From Chimonanthus salicifolius (Eukaryota > Streptophyta > Magnoliopsida > Laurales > Calycanthaceae): a DNA stretch of 64,000 bases. This document shows, in pieces, positions 1 to 12,500 of this stretch. A program made the position numbers and the translations under genes. Below the pieces are notes generated by a model. The model was given only the letters and a program-made list of their open reading frames with translations, was not told where the DNA came from and searched no databases. How positions within the stretch are numbered: the stretch's first letter is position 1; the number at the start of each line of letters is the position of its first letter. The stretch is from assembly GCA_013350335.1 (NCBI GenBank), contig CM023539.1, positions 44,626,631 to 44,690,630 of the forward strand, given 5' to 3'.

Positions 1-85
1 TTGTTGCGACAATCACGTAGTGATTCATTCGATTGTTGTTCCTACGAATAAAAGATCTCATGGTAGATGATGTGCCCCTGGATTA

Positions 86-604
86 GTTATGCCCATGGAT
101 GGATTATACCCATGGAGGAATTATATTCATGGATGGTTTATACCCATGAATAGATTATACTCACAGATCGAGTGTTACCAGGGATGGATATGTATACCCA
201 TGCATGATGTTTCCCATAGTTGGTTTGGATTCATGCCCGGATGTTGGTCTTATAGTAGACCTGTTGGTCTCATAGTAGACATATTGGTCTTATGTTAGAC
301 ATGTTGGTCGCATGGTAGACATATTGGTATTATGGTGGACATGTTAGTCCCATAGTAGGCGTACTGGTCTTATGTTAGACATGTTGGTCCCATGATAGAC
401 GTATTGGTATTATATTGGACATGTTTATCCCATAGTAGACGTATTGGTCTTATGGTGACCTGTTGATCTTATGATAGACATATTGGTTTTACGAATGTAT
501 GAGTTATGCCCATGGATAGATTATACCCATGGAGTGATTATATTCATGGATGGTTACTACCCATAGATAGATGATACTCACGGATGGAGAGTTACCAGAG
601 ATGA
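86..604. repeat. Nested minisatellite, ~417-bp higher-order direct repeat
   Basis: A block of about 100 bp at 86-187 is repeated at 503-604, a period of 417 bp. Both blocks are built from short variants of ttatacccatggatgga and both end in a gttaccag-g-gatg motif. Between them lies the 20-bp array listed separately. Short open frames here are only translations of the repeat, with no coding character. Confidence 0.8.
241..500. repeat. 20-bp tandem array, about 12 units
   Basis: Units of the form atRttggtcYYatRgtagac follow one another with exact 20-bp spacing from 241. One unit near 441 is a base short, after which the array decays by about 500. Alternate units resemble each other more (atgttggtc.. 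versus gtattggtc..), hinting at a 40-bp dimer. Confidence 0.9.
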
Positions 605-1030
605 ATGATGAATCTTATGGATGTTGTTCCCATGGTAGACATATTGGATTCAAGCCTAAATATTGATTATATAGTGGGCATATTGACCCCATGATAGATA
701 TAGTAGTCCCATGGTAGACGCATTGATCTCATGGTAGACGTGACGGTTCTATAGATAGATATTATTTTCCCATGGATGGTTATTCCCATGGAGGGCTTTG
801 TGACCATGGATGAGTATTGTATACCGTGGATAGATATTCCCACAGAGGGCATTGATTCCATAGAGGATTGGACCCATATTTAGAGTATTGTTCCCGATGA
901 GGGATGTATTTATATTCAGGTATAGGTCCCATGGTTGAGGTTTATCCCATGTGTGACATTGACCCCATGGTTGACGGTGTTCCCATGGTTGGTATAGACC
1001 CGTGATTGGCTAAACCCGTGATTGATGAGA
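605..1030. repeat. Degenerate continuation of the cccatgg minisatellite
   Basis: The same vocabulary (cccatggt, tagacgtattg, cccatggatgg) recurs at irregular spacing of roughly 17-25 bp and fades out near 1030. No gene is visible. Confidence 0.65.
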
Positions 1031-1618
1031 TCTATTCTATTGATGAGGCCCACGATAAGGTAATTAGAATGTCTTGATGTGACATCATGAATAGCACAGG
1101 GTTAGTGCCATGAAATAAATGAATTGAAAACTACGCAGGATCTGATCTCCATTGGAGTACGTAGGCAGCTGATAATTCAGTTCGATCAAATCAAGGGTCC
1201 AACAAGTCCTTGGATATGTAGGGATCTCGCAACACATGTAGGTGTCACGTGTTTGGACTATGAGTTGTGCATACTTCAGAGTTGAAAAAAAAATATATAT
1301 TATTGTTTCTCACATGTCCGTTGGGTCGGGCAGTGACACCTTTTGATTATTAATAGTCACCATTTCAAAAAATAAAAAATAAACTGCAATTATCAAGTGG
1401 TTTAAACAATGGAACCTGAAATCAACTATCACAAATTTCTGAATGGGATATTTTTGTTAAACTCATGTCAACAGTTCACATAAAGATATCCATCACTCCT
1501 TTCCCATCATAGGAAAGCATAAAAGAGGACCATTGAAGATCACCTTAAGAACGTTTAGTATGGAAATATATTTTCAGTCTCCATTATATTTAGACTAGAA
1601 GCAAGTAAAGTAAAATAC
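1031..1618. other. Intergenic or intronic, no gene seen
   Basis: Unique-looking AT-rich sequence. If the exon at 1619-1948 belongs to a live minus-strand gene, its next exon should lie here or beyond the left edge. I could not find a convincing one. Confidence 0.4.
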
Positions 1619-1948
1619 TGTATGGTATGGTTATCCATCCTTCATCTTCAGCAACATCTGAGTGGCCACCAACAGGACCACAGTTATTTTCACTTGAAGC
1701 AGGTCCACTCTCATTTAGAATACCCCCTCCATTGTTGGCTGCACCACCATCATCATTTGTTGAAGACTCAGGAAATGGATCTTCAGCTATAAGGCCCTCT
1801 AAAGTAGTTGCTGTCTGGGGCAAAGAAGGCAGATCTGTAGACACTTCGTGCACAGTTGGCAAATCCGAAATCGTAGGATGTGCAGCTCGCATTAAAAAAT
1901 TCATTGCTCCGCACTGAGTTTCTGGTCTGCAAAGTTGCAAAGAAAGAT
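1619..1948 (-). CDS. Single coding exon of an unidentified plant protein
   Basis: The minus strand has an open frame whose peptide looks like real protein: it contains LCRPETQCGAMNFLMRAAHP, then an acidic, Asn/Gly/Ser-rich linker, then EDEGWITIPY. The exon appears to end at 1619, where a GTATTT donor follows the first base of a codon; the open frame then degenerates into Leu-rich translation of intron. The 5' boundary is uncertain: acceptors are possible after TATAG (exon starts 1948) or after TTTGCAG (exon starts 1926). No start or stop codon belongs to the exon. I do not recognise the family with certainty; a DENN/AVL9-like trafficking protein is a guess from memory only. Neighbouring exons are not visible. 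On the 5' side lie LINE copies, so the gene has either a huge intron or survives only as an orphan exon. Confidence 0.45.
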
Positions 1949-2464
1949 CTATAATCCGAACAAAAAATGCTCCAGCAATTTCTATATTGATTTTGAATGT
2001 AAGAAAGGAATTCAAGATAATAATGTCAAAATATATTTCAAAAGCAAAAGCAGGAAGAGTGAAGATTCTAAAACATTATCATAACAAAGATGCCATATCA
2101 TAAAGTTCAGGACATATAATATTGTTGTTTTTTTTAATCAACACAATTATATTATACACAACGACAACATTATCATCAGCATAGCAATTTTCCCTATATA
2201 TATCTGTGGTCATCTTTCTAAGTCTTTATTTTTCACTCTACTCTACCAAAAATATATTCTCCATCACTCACAATCTATCAGGTGTTGACACCATGGGGGT
2301 CATATGGGATGGGATGAGTACAAGCATCACAGGTATTGACATGATCTGAATCACCCAATTGTATATTGGGATCAAAATCCAACACAAACACAAAACTTCT
2401 AGTGCCCTTTAATGAAACTTAACATTTCAAAAAAAAAAATCAAAGTTGGATTGGTGGTTCATGT

Positions 2465-3200
2465 TAGCCATTATTGCAAATATTCTTGATAAAGGTATTG
2501 GGAGGGACACACATTAGATATAGTGATAGAAAATTTGAACTTAGAAAAGAAAATACTTGCACATGGCTTCTCAGCTTAGAAAAGGCCTATGATAGGGTGC
2601 TAAGAAATTTAATCTGCAAAACACTAAAACAGAAAGAATCCCTCATACATAAGTGTAGAGTTTAAGATATACATGAAAGGGGAATGGCAAGTGGAGAGAG
2701 AGCTCCCAGTTAGAGTGAGACTTCACCAAGGGTCTAATCTAAGCCTATATTTATTTTAGCTATGACAATTTTAACATCAAAAATCCAAGATGAAATTCCA
2801 TTGCAGATGTTGTTGGCAATGATATAGTACTAATTAGTAAGATGAGGAGTCATTTAAGCAATTAATTACAACAGAGCAAAAATGCTATGGAGATAAATGA
2901 TTTGAAGATTGAAAGAAGTGTGCAACAAGAACAAAATACAAAGAGCTCAACTTTAGTGGACATGGGAATCGGTGGGAGCCACCAGTTAGAATTGATAACG
3001 ATCTAATATGATATTGTGATGAATTTAGATACTTAGGTCAACCCATAGTACCAAGCAAAGCATCTACTTTGAACATGGAAAATAGGATGGACATGGGGAG
3101 GCAAAATTGTAGGCAAGTTAAGGACTTGTGTGATAGGAGAGTGATGTCTTGATTAAGAACGCAATTTTAGATGATGTCAATTAGACCAGCAACATCTAGA
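2465..3200 (+). mobile_element. RTE-type LINE fragment, decayed reverse transcriptase
   Basis: Broken frames on the plus strand spell the usual order of plant RTE reverse transcriptase: LEKAYDRV near 2576-2600, a worn LHQGSNLS near 2722-2745, TKYKELNFS near 2934-2960, DEFRYLG near 3018-3040, and a CDRRV motif near 3130-3145. Multiple frameshifts and stops; 5' truncated. It abuts the L1 copy that begins near 3255. Confidence 0.75.
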
Positions 3201-3254
3201 GGATGACAAAATGATTATGGTTTAATGTTTTATTATTGTTAGTTCGAAAGAACC

Positions 3255-6200
3255 TTTAAAGATGAGGGAGCATTCTATAGAAGCTTTAGGGAGGCTTGGA
3301 ACAAGATAAAGCCCCAGGTCCAGATGGTTTCAACTTTTCTTTCTTTAAATCTTGTTGGGATACCGTCGGACCCGATTTTTTTAGGGTGTTTAAGAAGTTT
3401 CATAGAGATGGAATTATTAACAGAATATTGAAAAAGTTCTTCATCACCTTCATTCCAAAGAGGGAAGGACCGGCTGCATTAGCGAACTATAGGCCAATTA
3501 AGTATTGTTGGCAGTATTTATAAACTTATTGCCAAGGTGTTGGCTGATAGGTTAAAAAAGGTATTGCCAGAGATTATAGGTGAATCACAAGGGGGCTTTG
3601 TAGAAGATAGGCATATTCTGGATGGCGTCTTAATTGCCAACGAACTAGTACACATGAAGAGGATAAGAAACCAGATTTGCTGTTCAAAATTGATATGGCA
3701 AAGGCATATGATTTCGTAGATTGGTCATTCATAGGATATCTTTTCGATACGATGGGTATTGGGCAGCGGTGGAGACAATGGATGAAAGCGAGTATTGAGG
3801 ATACAATGTACTATGTACTAGTAAATGGATCTCCCACCACAACAATAGTGGCCACAAGAGGATTGAGACAAGGAGATCCATTATCCCCTTTCATATTTAC
3901 TCTAGTGGGAAAAAGTTTGAACATGCTTGTTGCAATAGCTAGAGAACTAGGGATAATAAAGGTTTCAGCTTGGCGCCAAACGGACCCACCGTTACACACC
4001 TTCAATTTGCGATGATACCCTTTTCTTTTGTGACCCAATAGAGATGAGGTTAGGGGTTTTAAAGCAATCTTGAGATGTTTTGAGGTTGTATCTAGCCTTA
4101 GGATTAACATTGGGAAAAGCACTCTAATTGGCATTGATGTGGAAGATAAACAACTCAAGGAAATGGCAGAGGAAATTGGTGTTGTGTTTGGATGAGAGGT
4201 AACCCTGAGTAGGGGTCACCCTTGAGTAGGGGCCACCTTTGAACAAGGGTTACCCTTATCTTGTTTGGTAATTGCAGTGGTAAAGTAAAAAGTTACTCTA
4301 AAGGTAAAAAATCTTGTTTGGTAACGTAATATATTAACACTTTTATGAGAATTAATAATTTCTATTAAATTCATATAATATAAAAATAAACATAAAATTT
4401 TATGAAACATAATTATTGAATAATATTCATCAATTAAAAAATATTTTAAAATATTTTTACTCCATAGGTACCAAGAGGGGCTAAAGAGGGGTAAAGAGGG
4501 GCAAGGATTTTCTAAAACCCCCATGGTCCAAGGGGTTTTCAAAAAGGGAGGAGGAGGGGTAAAAATTTGAATTTTTACCCTCACCCCTCCATTACCAAAC
4601 AAGGGTAATGGGGGGTAACAACGGGGGGTTACCCCCCATCCAAACGCAGCCTGGGTGTAGTACTGAGAGGTTGCCCTTCATTTATCTTGGTTTACCCGTC
4701 GGTGGAAACCCAAGGCTTAAACGTTTCTGGGCACCTGTTGTGGAAAAAATACAAAGGAGATTAGATGGGTGTGGTAGAAGATATCTTTCTTTAAGGGGAC
4801 GCCTAATCCTAATCAAGTCTATGTTAATGAACCTCCCCATTTATTACTTATCCCTTTTTGAAATGCCAAAAGGGATTATGAAGAAAGTAGAACAGATGTT
4901 TAGGAGATTCCTATGGGGGAATAAGGAGGCAAAAGGAAGATTCATTTGATCACATGGGAAGAAGTGATTAAGCCACAATCAAAGGGTTGGTTAGGTATTG
5001 TTCCTCTTCAGGTCAGAAATCACGCCCTTCTATGTAAGTGGGGTTGGCGCTTTGGGAGGGAGAGGGAAGCTTTGTGGACTAGAGTATTGACCGCCAGATA
5101 TCATTTTGAAACAAAGGTGGGGGGGCTTTAGGAGAAAATATTGAAAAAGTTTGGCTCTCTGATAGTAAAGGAAGATCTATGATTGGGAGCTTGTACAAAG
5201 GCAATATTAGATCATTAGTTGGGAGTGGAGATAGGACCTTTTTTTTAAAGATCTATGGTTGGGGGATGGGCCTTTGAAGGAATTGTTTCCTAAACTCTTC
5301 AAAATAGCTAGGAACAAGTCCGCCTGGTGCAGGATTGTTATAAAATAGAATTGTCATAGAATAAAAGGTAATCACATTTCCTAGCTTTTGGACTTTAGGC
5401 GACAATTAAGATCCTTTGAGATTGGGAGTAGAGATGATCAGGTTACCCAATTGGGAAAATTCCCGCTATCCTTAGAAGATGCCGATGAACTTGTGTGGTC
5501 GGGGGATTCTTCGAGTATCTACTCTGTCAAGTCAATGGTGGAATTGTCCCTCCATCAACAACTCAATATGGATTCTTCGTCAATCTTTGCTTGGAAGGGG
5601 CTAGCTCCACCTAGTGTTCAAACCTTTAAGTGGTGCGCACTGAGGAAAGGTTCTAACCAGGATGGATCTCAAGAGGAGGGGTTTGTTGAGAACGGAGGAG
5701 AATTCAGTTATCCCCTTTGTGACCACATGAAAGACGTTGTTGATGATATTTTTGTCAGTTGCCCGGTCGCTAGACATTTGTGGCTAAGTTTTGTGAACCT
5801 GTTCAATGTTCCTTGGGCGTTGGGGTAGTGGGATCATGGGTTTCTCTCGGGACTTAGCTATAGGCAAAAGATTGCTTGGACTACGGTACCTAGCAGCAGT
5901 CTTTTGGACTATTGGAAGGAGAGGAATTCTGGGCTTTTTGAATGAAAGTCATATGAGGTTAGCGATCTTTTTAAAGGGCGAAATGGAGGTTGTGTATATG
6001 ATTATTATCAGGTCAAGAGTTTAAGGGGCTTAAACTAGTTGATTTCCCAGCGTCATGAGAGGGTTGTCTAAGTGGAGGTCGTAGGATTGTTAGACCTTTT
6101 GTTTGATGGTGTTCTCCTCAACAAGATGTGATGAAATTTAATGTCGATGGAGCATCAAAGGGAAAATCAGGTCCAGCAAGGATAGGTTAGGGACCATAGA

Positions 6201-6720
6201 GGTCTAACTTTGAGTGGTCTTCACAGAGCCGGTTGGTTTCCGGACTCAAATGAGGTGGAACTCCTTAGCATTAGGAGAGCATTGACCATCTGGAAAGCAT
6301 ACGAACAAGACTCATTAGTGATTAAAGGGGACTCAACAAACACAATTAAATGGGCCAAAGGACTAAAGCAACCTCCCTGAAGAATGATTACCATAGCAAG
6401 GGAAATTAGGGCTTTAGCATCAGGATTGGATATTTCCTTTGTTCAAGTTAGTCACACAGCTAATGGCGTGGCAGACTTTTTTTCCAAAAATGGAATCAAT
6501 AACTCAGTCTCAGCCTCTCAAGGGTGTTCTTTATTTAAAGAAGGGGTTTCTTGAATTGTTTATTTTCTATGTAGTGTATCTATGTACAACTTGTGTTGTT
6601 TGTTTTGGTCAAGCTCTTCTACACCTCATTTTTGATGTTTTCAATTTGTTTATGTCTTTTCTTGTACTTCTTCTCTTTCTTAATGAAATTTATCTTGTTA
6701 CCTCTCAAAAAAAAAAAAAA
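3255..6720 (+). mobile_element. L1-type LINE, 5'-truncated, with poly(A) tail
   Basis: Frameshifted ORF2 of a plant L1. Reverse transcriptase blocks appear in order: EQDKAPGPDGF (3296), AKVLADRLKKVLPEIIGESQ (3529), FKIDMAKAYDFVDW (3683), GLRQGDPLSPFIF (3861), then a worn ADDTLFFCDP (about 4012). The thumb and connection region follows (YLGLPVGG, RRYLSLRGRL). A zf-RVT-like segment (FAWKGLAPPSVQTFKWCAL; CPVARHLWLSFVNLF) lies at 5388-5828. A C-terminal RNase H region (KFNVDGASKGK; ELLSIRRAL; VSHTANGVADFFSKNG) lies at 6125-6500. The copy ends in a 3' UTR and a run of 14 A at 6707-6720. The amino-terminal endonuclease half is missing. A MITE at 4181-4651 splits the ORF. Non-functional. Confidence 0.92.
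4181..4651. mobile_element. MITE nested in the L1 copy
   Basis: About 470 bp with imperfect terminal inverted repeats: gttgtgtttggatgagaggt at the left, and the right end ccccccatccaaacgcagcc, whose complement begins ggctgcgtttggatgg. The L1 frame stops at EEIG before it and resumes at GCSTERLPFIYLGLPVG after it. A ggtgt / gggtgt sequence at both junctions may be the target duplication. Internal arms contain repeated gggttacccttn and aggggtaaagagg motifs. No coding capacity. Confidence 0.8.
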
Positions 6721-9620
6721 CAATTCAAATTACAGTACATAAAAAGGTGTATAATCATTCACCAACTTTACTTGATGCCACATAATTCAATTGCGGTCCT
6801 AGGCCATCCTGATTTGAAAATAATTCGTTGAAGCAACAGAGGTTTAAAAATATCTTAGTCTTTTCCTATCAAAAAGTGGGACTTATATGATCATGAAATT
6901 ATTGCGTGTAGATTTGGACAATCCATAAACTTTTGATTGCTTCTCCTTCGATCCAACATGCCTTTTGAGATTGTTTGTCACAATGGAAGCTCCAACAAGG
7001 CTTTTGCGGGTCACATCTGAGTTGCCACTATTTGCTCAAATAACATGGGCCCATGCTAAATTGAATGATGCTGTAGACTACATCTCTTTGTATCCATATT
7101 AGATCAAATAATCATCTCCTCAACGAGGTTAGTTACTTGGAATGAAGTGCATCTTAAATCATGTTTTGAGGCTATTATGAAATTTCTACAGCCCAACTTT
7201 GACTGATCAAACTATATAAATCTGGATTAACCTGCTCTTTCCTAGAACTCATTTTAATTTCATTGGATTTCAATGATAAGCGCCAATCAACCCTTTTGGA
7301 GCCCAGAACAAACAAAAATGTTTCAAACAACTTAGGTAAAAGAACTTAGGTGCCAACACCAATCACAATCAAACCAATTCTTACCAAGTAAAAATGTTAT
7401 CATTGATTTAGTCCTTGGAGTTGCTACACACAAGAAGTTGAGTATTATATCATTAATTCAGTCCTTGGAGAATATCCAGTTGCCACATGGATGAAGTTAT
7501 AAAATCTAACATTTCAATGATGATTGAAGCATAGTCCAACCATTCATCAAAAGTCCCAACCCACTACCTTGAGAAAAGTGCTTACTCTCATTATCCATCC
7601 ATTTTGAATCTTATTTATAAATCCCAAGTTTTAATGACGTTTCAACTTCTAGTAACTTCTTAAAACCTATATATGAGTTACTAAATTTTTGATTTATCCT
7701 TTTCATCTAAGTCAAATTTCAAAACGTCGGTCACATAAGAAATGCATGATTGCCAGCATTAGAAGTCCATATACATGCATTTCATTTTGTACTCTTGAAC
7801 AATATTCACATATGTGACAATCAAGTTTCACATATGATGCTTTCATCTTTTTTTTCCTCTTTTGGAATGGATGATACATTATCGTCTTTCATTAATCATA
7901 CATTGATGGCTTTGAATGTCAAATGCATGGATTAGAAAATCTTATCCTTATTTTTTTACTTTTTACAATTTTTTTAACATTATTCCCTTCTAAAAGAACC
8001 ATAAAATATCTTACTATTTACTAATTTAATACAATTTCATAAAATGATTTACAAAGCGATTTCAATTTTTAGAACATTGCCAGTTAAAGAGAAGTAAGAG
8101 AAAAGGTCAATAATGAAGCCACTCAAATTCATCGTCAATATTAATCTAGTTTTTTTATGGTAAAAACAGTTACAAACTAGAGTACTTGTTTCCTCTAACC
8201 AAGGAAGAACAGATGCAAGCAAAAACAACCAATGGCTCCACACGTCCATGCATGAGCTCCACGGACACATAGCATGGATGTCTTTCCCTAACGAATTAGT
8301 TCTTGTTTTTCTTTTATTTGAGCAATTCTCATCATCATCATTGAAGCCCCTGTCTTATCTAGCTAGGGTCATCTTATCAAGTTCCACTTTTCTACTCAAC
8401 TCTAGAAACAATCATGTCGTAAAATTCACTACTTAGCATATTTCCTAGAAAGTCATTGGTGATATGCTATGTACCACACCACCACCACCCCTCCCCAACC
8501 CCACAAAAAAGGGGGGTCCAAGTCCATACACTGCAGGTAGAACATGGAGACATTGTCATTGGAGTAGATTTCTTTTAGTATAAATCCTGTTGGGAAGAAA
8601 GGTTATGGCCACTTTTTCTTTTTAGTAGGGTTTCAAAACTTATGTCAACATGTGATCCTAACCCTCGTGCTGGCTCATTTCACACCATGGACTTTTGTTT
8701 TTCCCTTCTATTGTTCCTCGTGCAAGTTACGACATTGGCATATATTGGTGCTGATTGGAGACCAAATTTAAAGTTCAAGACTAATTCTCTTCTTTTCTTT
8801 TTTTTATTTTTTTAATGGTCCGAGAATTATTTTCATGGCTGAGATCAATTGGATATTACAGGGTACACCAGGTAACAATTTGTGTAAGTCCTATACCTTG
8901 TATATGGGATTTGACAAAGCTAGAAATCGTTTCAGTTAGCAGCAATGATGACCAACTGAGAACACATACCAAAATGTTGGACACTGATTGTACTCGTATT
9001 TTCAAAGTAAAACAGCATAACCTTGCATTTAGATTTAAAAGAAATGCAAACAAGGGGTTGATTTATAAAGATAGGTGAGAAGCATTATTTAAGGTGTTCA
9101 TCATTTAGTAAGTTTACTGAAATAGCATCAAACTTATTGCATGGACAAGCATAATCTTTGCGAAACAGATCATATTGTTGAGCTGTTCATTTTGAAGCTC
9201 TATAGCCATGATTATTTGTGAACAATCAGATCAGATTTGAGACCCAATACTAGGATCACTATCCTCTTGGTTCATTTATTCAAGTTCCATGTGCAAATAA
9301 ATGCAAAAGCATAATCAGCAGAAGAGCACAACTGACTATTCAAATAACTAGTAAAGATACCAACTTGACTTTTGTCTTTAGCTCTATTATTACATCATAA
9401 TCCTGCCCTGATTCCCAATTTAGTTGAACCATACAATGTTTCTTGATGACTTTTAGTTGTAGTGCATCAAAAAAGGACCTACTTCACCACATATCCCTCT
9501 AACAATCAAACAATAAAACATTCCAATCGACCCAAAAATAGATAAATAAATAAACACATGAATAAGAACCCAAAGGATTTTAAGCAACAAAATAAAGTCC
9601 AATAAAACAACAGACCAAAA
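6721..9620. other. Gene-free stretch
   Basis: About 2.9 kb of AT-rich sequence with only short open frames lacking recognisable motifs on either strand. A cattaattcagtccttggag-like phrase occurs twice near 7400-7470. I see no exon, RNA gene or clear transposon here. Confidence 0.5.
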
Positions 9621-9624
9621 GTTA

Positions 9625-9770
9625 ACAAAGGGTGTATAACACAATTGGCAACTGCTCCATTTCGAAATAAATAAATAAATAAATAAAGGATCAAGGATGG
9701 CAAATACTCATTGTCACAACCATGGAGATTGTAGGTTCAAGTCACATTACTATTTCAAAAAAATACTAAC
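9625..9770 (+). mobile_element. SINE-like element, family E
   Basis: A pol III box A-like motif (taacacaattgg, 9638-9649) and a good box B (ggttcaagtc, 9732-9741) lie on the plus strand, separated by an (aaat)n expansion at 9666-9687. The 3' half shares about 55 bp with 22730-22790 (ctcattgtcac..ccatg..g.ttgt.ggtt..aagtca). An A-rich tail follows. Confidence 0.5.
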
Positions 9771-10630
9771 CACCACCACCACATAAAGGCATAAATGAAA
9801 GTTCAATAAACCAAAACACACGGACACTCTTAGCCAAATCAATATTATCTCCTTGGGACCATGTTTAGGTGGCCACAGAACCGGTAAGGATGCACATGTT
9901 GAAACTTTGACCCAAAAAATTGATTTGGAGATGATCCAAAGACAGCCTAAATTAAAAGCACGTAATAAACAATGCTAGGCCAAATCACCAAAATGTGATC
10001 CTCGTTGTGGAGCTAGGAAGATTCAATACTGGTAAGTGGGACTCAAACACATAGAGCAATGTGTGGCATGTCTATAGGGTTCACTGCACAACCAACATAA
10101 TGGGACAGTAGCAATGTACCAAAAATCAGCTGCGCTGGACATTCACAGCCATCCAATCTGAGCGAACATTGTAAGTAAATAATTGATTTTTTCATGCTGA
10201 TGGTCTGAGAGCTTATTTTCAGTACATTTGGAACATCCAGAGCACTCCATCACAAACTGCCACGAGATCTATGTATCAGTCCAATTTGACCCACTTACCT
10301 ATAACCACTCTTTCACTGAATTTGGTCTTCTCATTCCACCACCAAAAAGATTCTTTTTAAAAATTCTCCACAAGAATCAAAATTTATGCCATAAATACTT
10401 CAAGAAATGCTTAATCATCAAAAAAATTAAACAGCAATCAAAACATCGCAAAGATTAGAAAGCACTGATAGTTCAAAGGCCCAATTTTCGAACATGGGAA
10501 CAGAAGAACCTACAAATGAAGCACGCAGATAATCAAAGAAAACACCAAATCAAAGGAGAAGATAAGATATGAAAGATCGGATTCAGATCTAGAAGAGAAT
10601 ATATAAAGGTGGAAGAAGAAGAAGAGCGTA
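9771..10630. other. Gene-free stretch
   Basis: AT-rich, no supported gene. It could be intron of a minus-strand transcript starting near 10.8 kb, but no coding exon was found. Confidence 0.4.
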
Positions 10631-10631
10631 C

Positions 10632-10800
10632 TTGGTGATTCACCAGCAGGGATCGAAGTTCCAGAGGAAGGATGGGATAGAATCGAAAATGTGGATGCGT
10701 CGAAGAGGAGCCAGAGAAGGTGAGAAAATGGGCAAAATCGCTCTTTCGCCCTAGTCCGGATCTCTACGCAAGGTGCGTAGAGAAACACTGTATGCATCAA
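10632..10800 (-). other. Possible non-coding first exon (minus strand)
   Basis: GC content rises sharply relative to its surroundings. The minus strand reads like a plant 5' leader (pyrimidine-rich, ttctctacgcacc, cttctctggctcctcttcg) and is followed by a plausible donor CACCAA|GTACGC at 10632. It might be the 5' end of the gene whose exon lies at 1619-1948, but nothing links them. Confidence 0.2.
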
Positions 10801-11069
10801 TTAAAGGCAAGATTGTGAGATCTGTTTCAGAAGCTTTTCAGGTTCGTGAGAAAAAAAATAGCAAAATATGACAAATAGTAAAAACTCAAAAAATATTATA
10901 AATTAAAATTTTCATCATCATCGAAATCTTTGTTCTATTTATTTGGGGTTCACTAATTTTCATAAAATTAAAAATAAATAAAACAAAACTTCAATTAGTA
11001 AAAAGAGGTAGGTACAAATGAAGAAAGAAAAAAATGGAAGATGGAAGTAAATGAAGAGAGAGACGTACC

Positions 11070-11300
11070 TGTTGCTGTTGTTGCTCGTTGATGCTCTTGG
11101 TGTGGTTGCTCGCTGCAAAACTCCTTCCTATGTCTCACGGTAGAAGGAAACAGAGATGAGGAAACCTCCTTCTCCTCCTCCTCCTCTTTCTTCTTAATCG
11201 TTTTTTTCTTTTCTTCTTTCTTCTTCCGTCTCCCTCTACACCAACAGGTAGTTCTGCGTGGGTGGGTGTTTTGGAATTGAACTACCTCTGCAACAGGTAC
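11070..11300 (-). other. Possible 5' leader exon with consensus donor (minus strand)
   Basis: On the minus strand a purine-rich leader full of gaagaagaaag ends in CAACAG|GTACGTC near 11070, a textbook plant donor. The overlapping open frame is almost all Lys/Glu and Arg, so it looks like leader sequence rather than protein. The caacaggtagttctg and caacaggtacttctg phrases just upstream are near-duplicates of each other. Confidence 0.25.
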
Positions 11301-11670
11301 TTCTGGGTCGAGAGGTGGGTTGAAGACGCATTTGAGTTGGGTAATTAATATTTTTTTTTTTTCTAACACTAACTGCGATAGTTTTGAAATTATTAATTCA
11401 AATTAAGTAAAACAAATTATTTAAATTCATTGTATAAAAGGAGATCTGAAGATATTTAATCTTCATTAGGATTGAGGTAAGTTAAGAGTGAAAAATTAAA
11501 CTCATTCTAAAAATTGAATCTTACTTTATTATGATAGAAAGTATAGAAATTTATCTGATAAATGAAGTGAAAGCCTCTCTATTCAAATAAATAAGGTGGC
11601 TCTACCTTACACTCATTAAATAAAGATAGCGATCTTCCCACGGACATTTTATTTATCCGAACGAGATTTA

Positions 11671-11845
11671 GGGCATTGTCCATTTTACCCTTCGACTTCT
11701 ATATGAAAGCATTTAAAAAAATGAGTGATCTGGCCAATGATCCGATTTGCTGTTCTGTATGAAAAAACAGTTTTACTTACATAAATTTCAGTGATCCGAT
11801 TAATGATCCAGTGAGTCAGTTCGAAGGGCAAAATGGGCAATACAG
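11671..11845. mobile_element. Foldback MITE, ~175 bp
   Basis: The left end gggcattgtccattttaccc and the complement of the right end (gtattgcccattttgccc) form an inverted repeat of about 26 bp that continues as ttcgact / ttcgaact. The inner part is also roughly palindromic around gatctggccaatgatccgat. No protein. The target duplication is unclear. Confidence 0.65.
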
Positions 11846-11889
11846 TAAAACTCATATCGGAGTACACAAAATGCCCTTCAGAGAATCGC

Positions 11890-12500
11890 TACCCTATGAC
11901 TTTATTTTGTATATATTTTATTAAATAAGTAATTCAATTCTTATAATTAGTTCATGCTATTTTTATACTTTAATTTAATTAATAAATGATAAACTTTTTA
12001 TTAGTTTAAATAAATAATTTTAAATATGGTATTTACTTAATTAAACATTTCAAGTGCTTAATTATGCTATTTTATACTTTTATTAGTCTAATTTCACAAT
12101 TCAAAATTTATTCTTGGATTAATAAAATAATTACTTAATTTTTCCTAATTATTTAACTTAATTTACTTTCGTTGGTTTCATTAGTTTAATTACACAATTA
12201 AACATCACTGATTACATAATTTTGATATCTTATACACTTCAATTGGCCCAATTAAACTTGTCTAATTAAATAAATAAAAAACAACTCTAATAATTTAATT
12301 CATAATTAGATATTTTCAATTGCTCAATTATGATATTTTATAAATTAACTAATTTAATTACACAATTAATTTTGTAACTAAATTATTAAATGGGCTCTAT
12401 TTATATAATTACTTAATTAAACATTTTTTATTACTCAATTAAGTGATCTTTAATTCAATTATTTATTCTGGTTACACAATTAAACTTTTATATATTAAAT
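11890..12500. other. Extremely AT-rich block
   Basis: Long stretch composed of variants of taatttaattacacaattaaac at irregular intervals, looking like a degenerate AT minisatellite. No gene. Confidence 0.5.

Noticed and set aside
241..500. Regular short repeats resembling a CRISPR array
   Set aside because: The 20-bp units abut without unique spacers and the context is plant nuclear DNA; it is a minisatellite.
8049..9078. Several 60-87 codon frames on both strands
   Set aside because: No motifs, no splice-site support, hydrophobic content typical of T-rich non-coding DNA.
10995..11369. 124-codon minus-strand frame
   Set aside because: Composition is almost entirely Lys/Glu/Arg from a ttcttctcc tract; more likely an untranslated leader.
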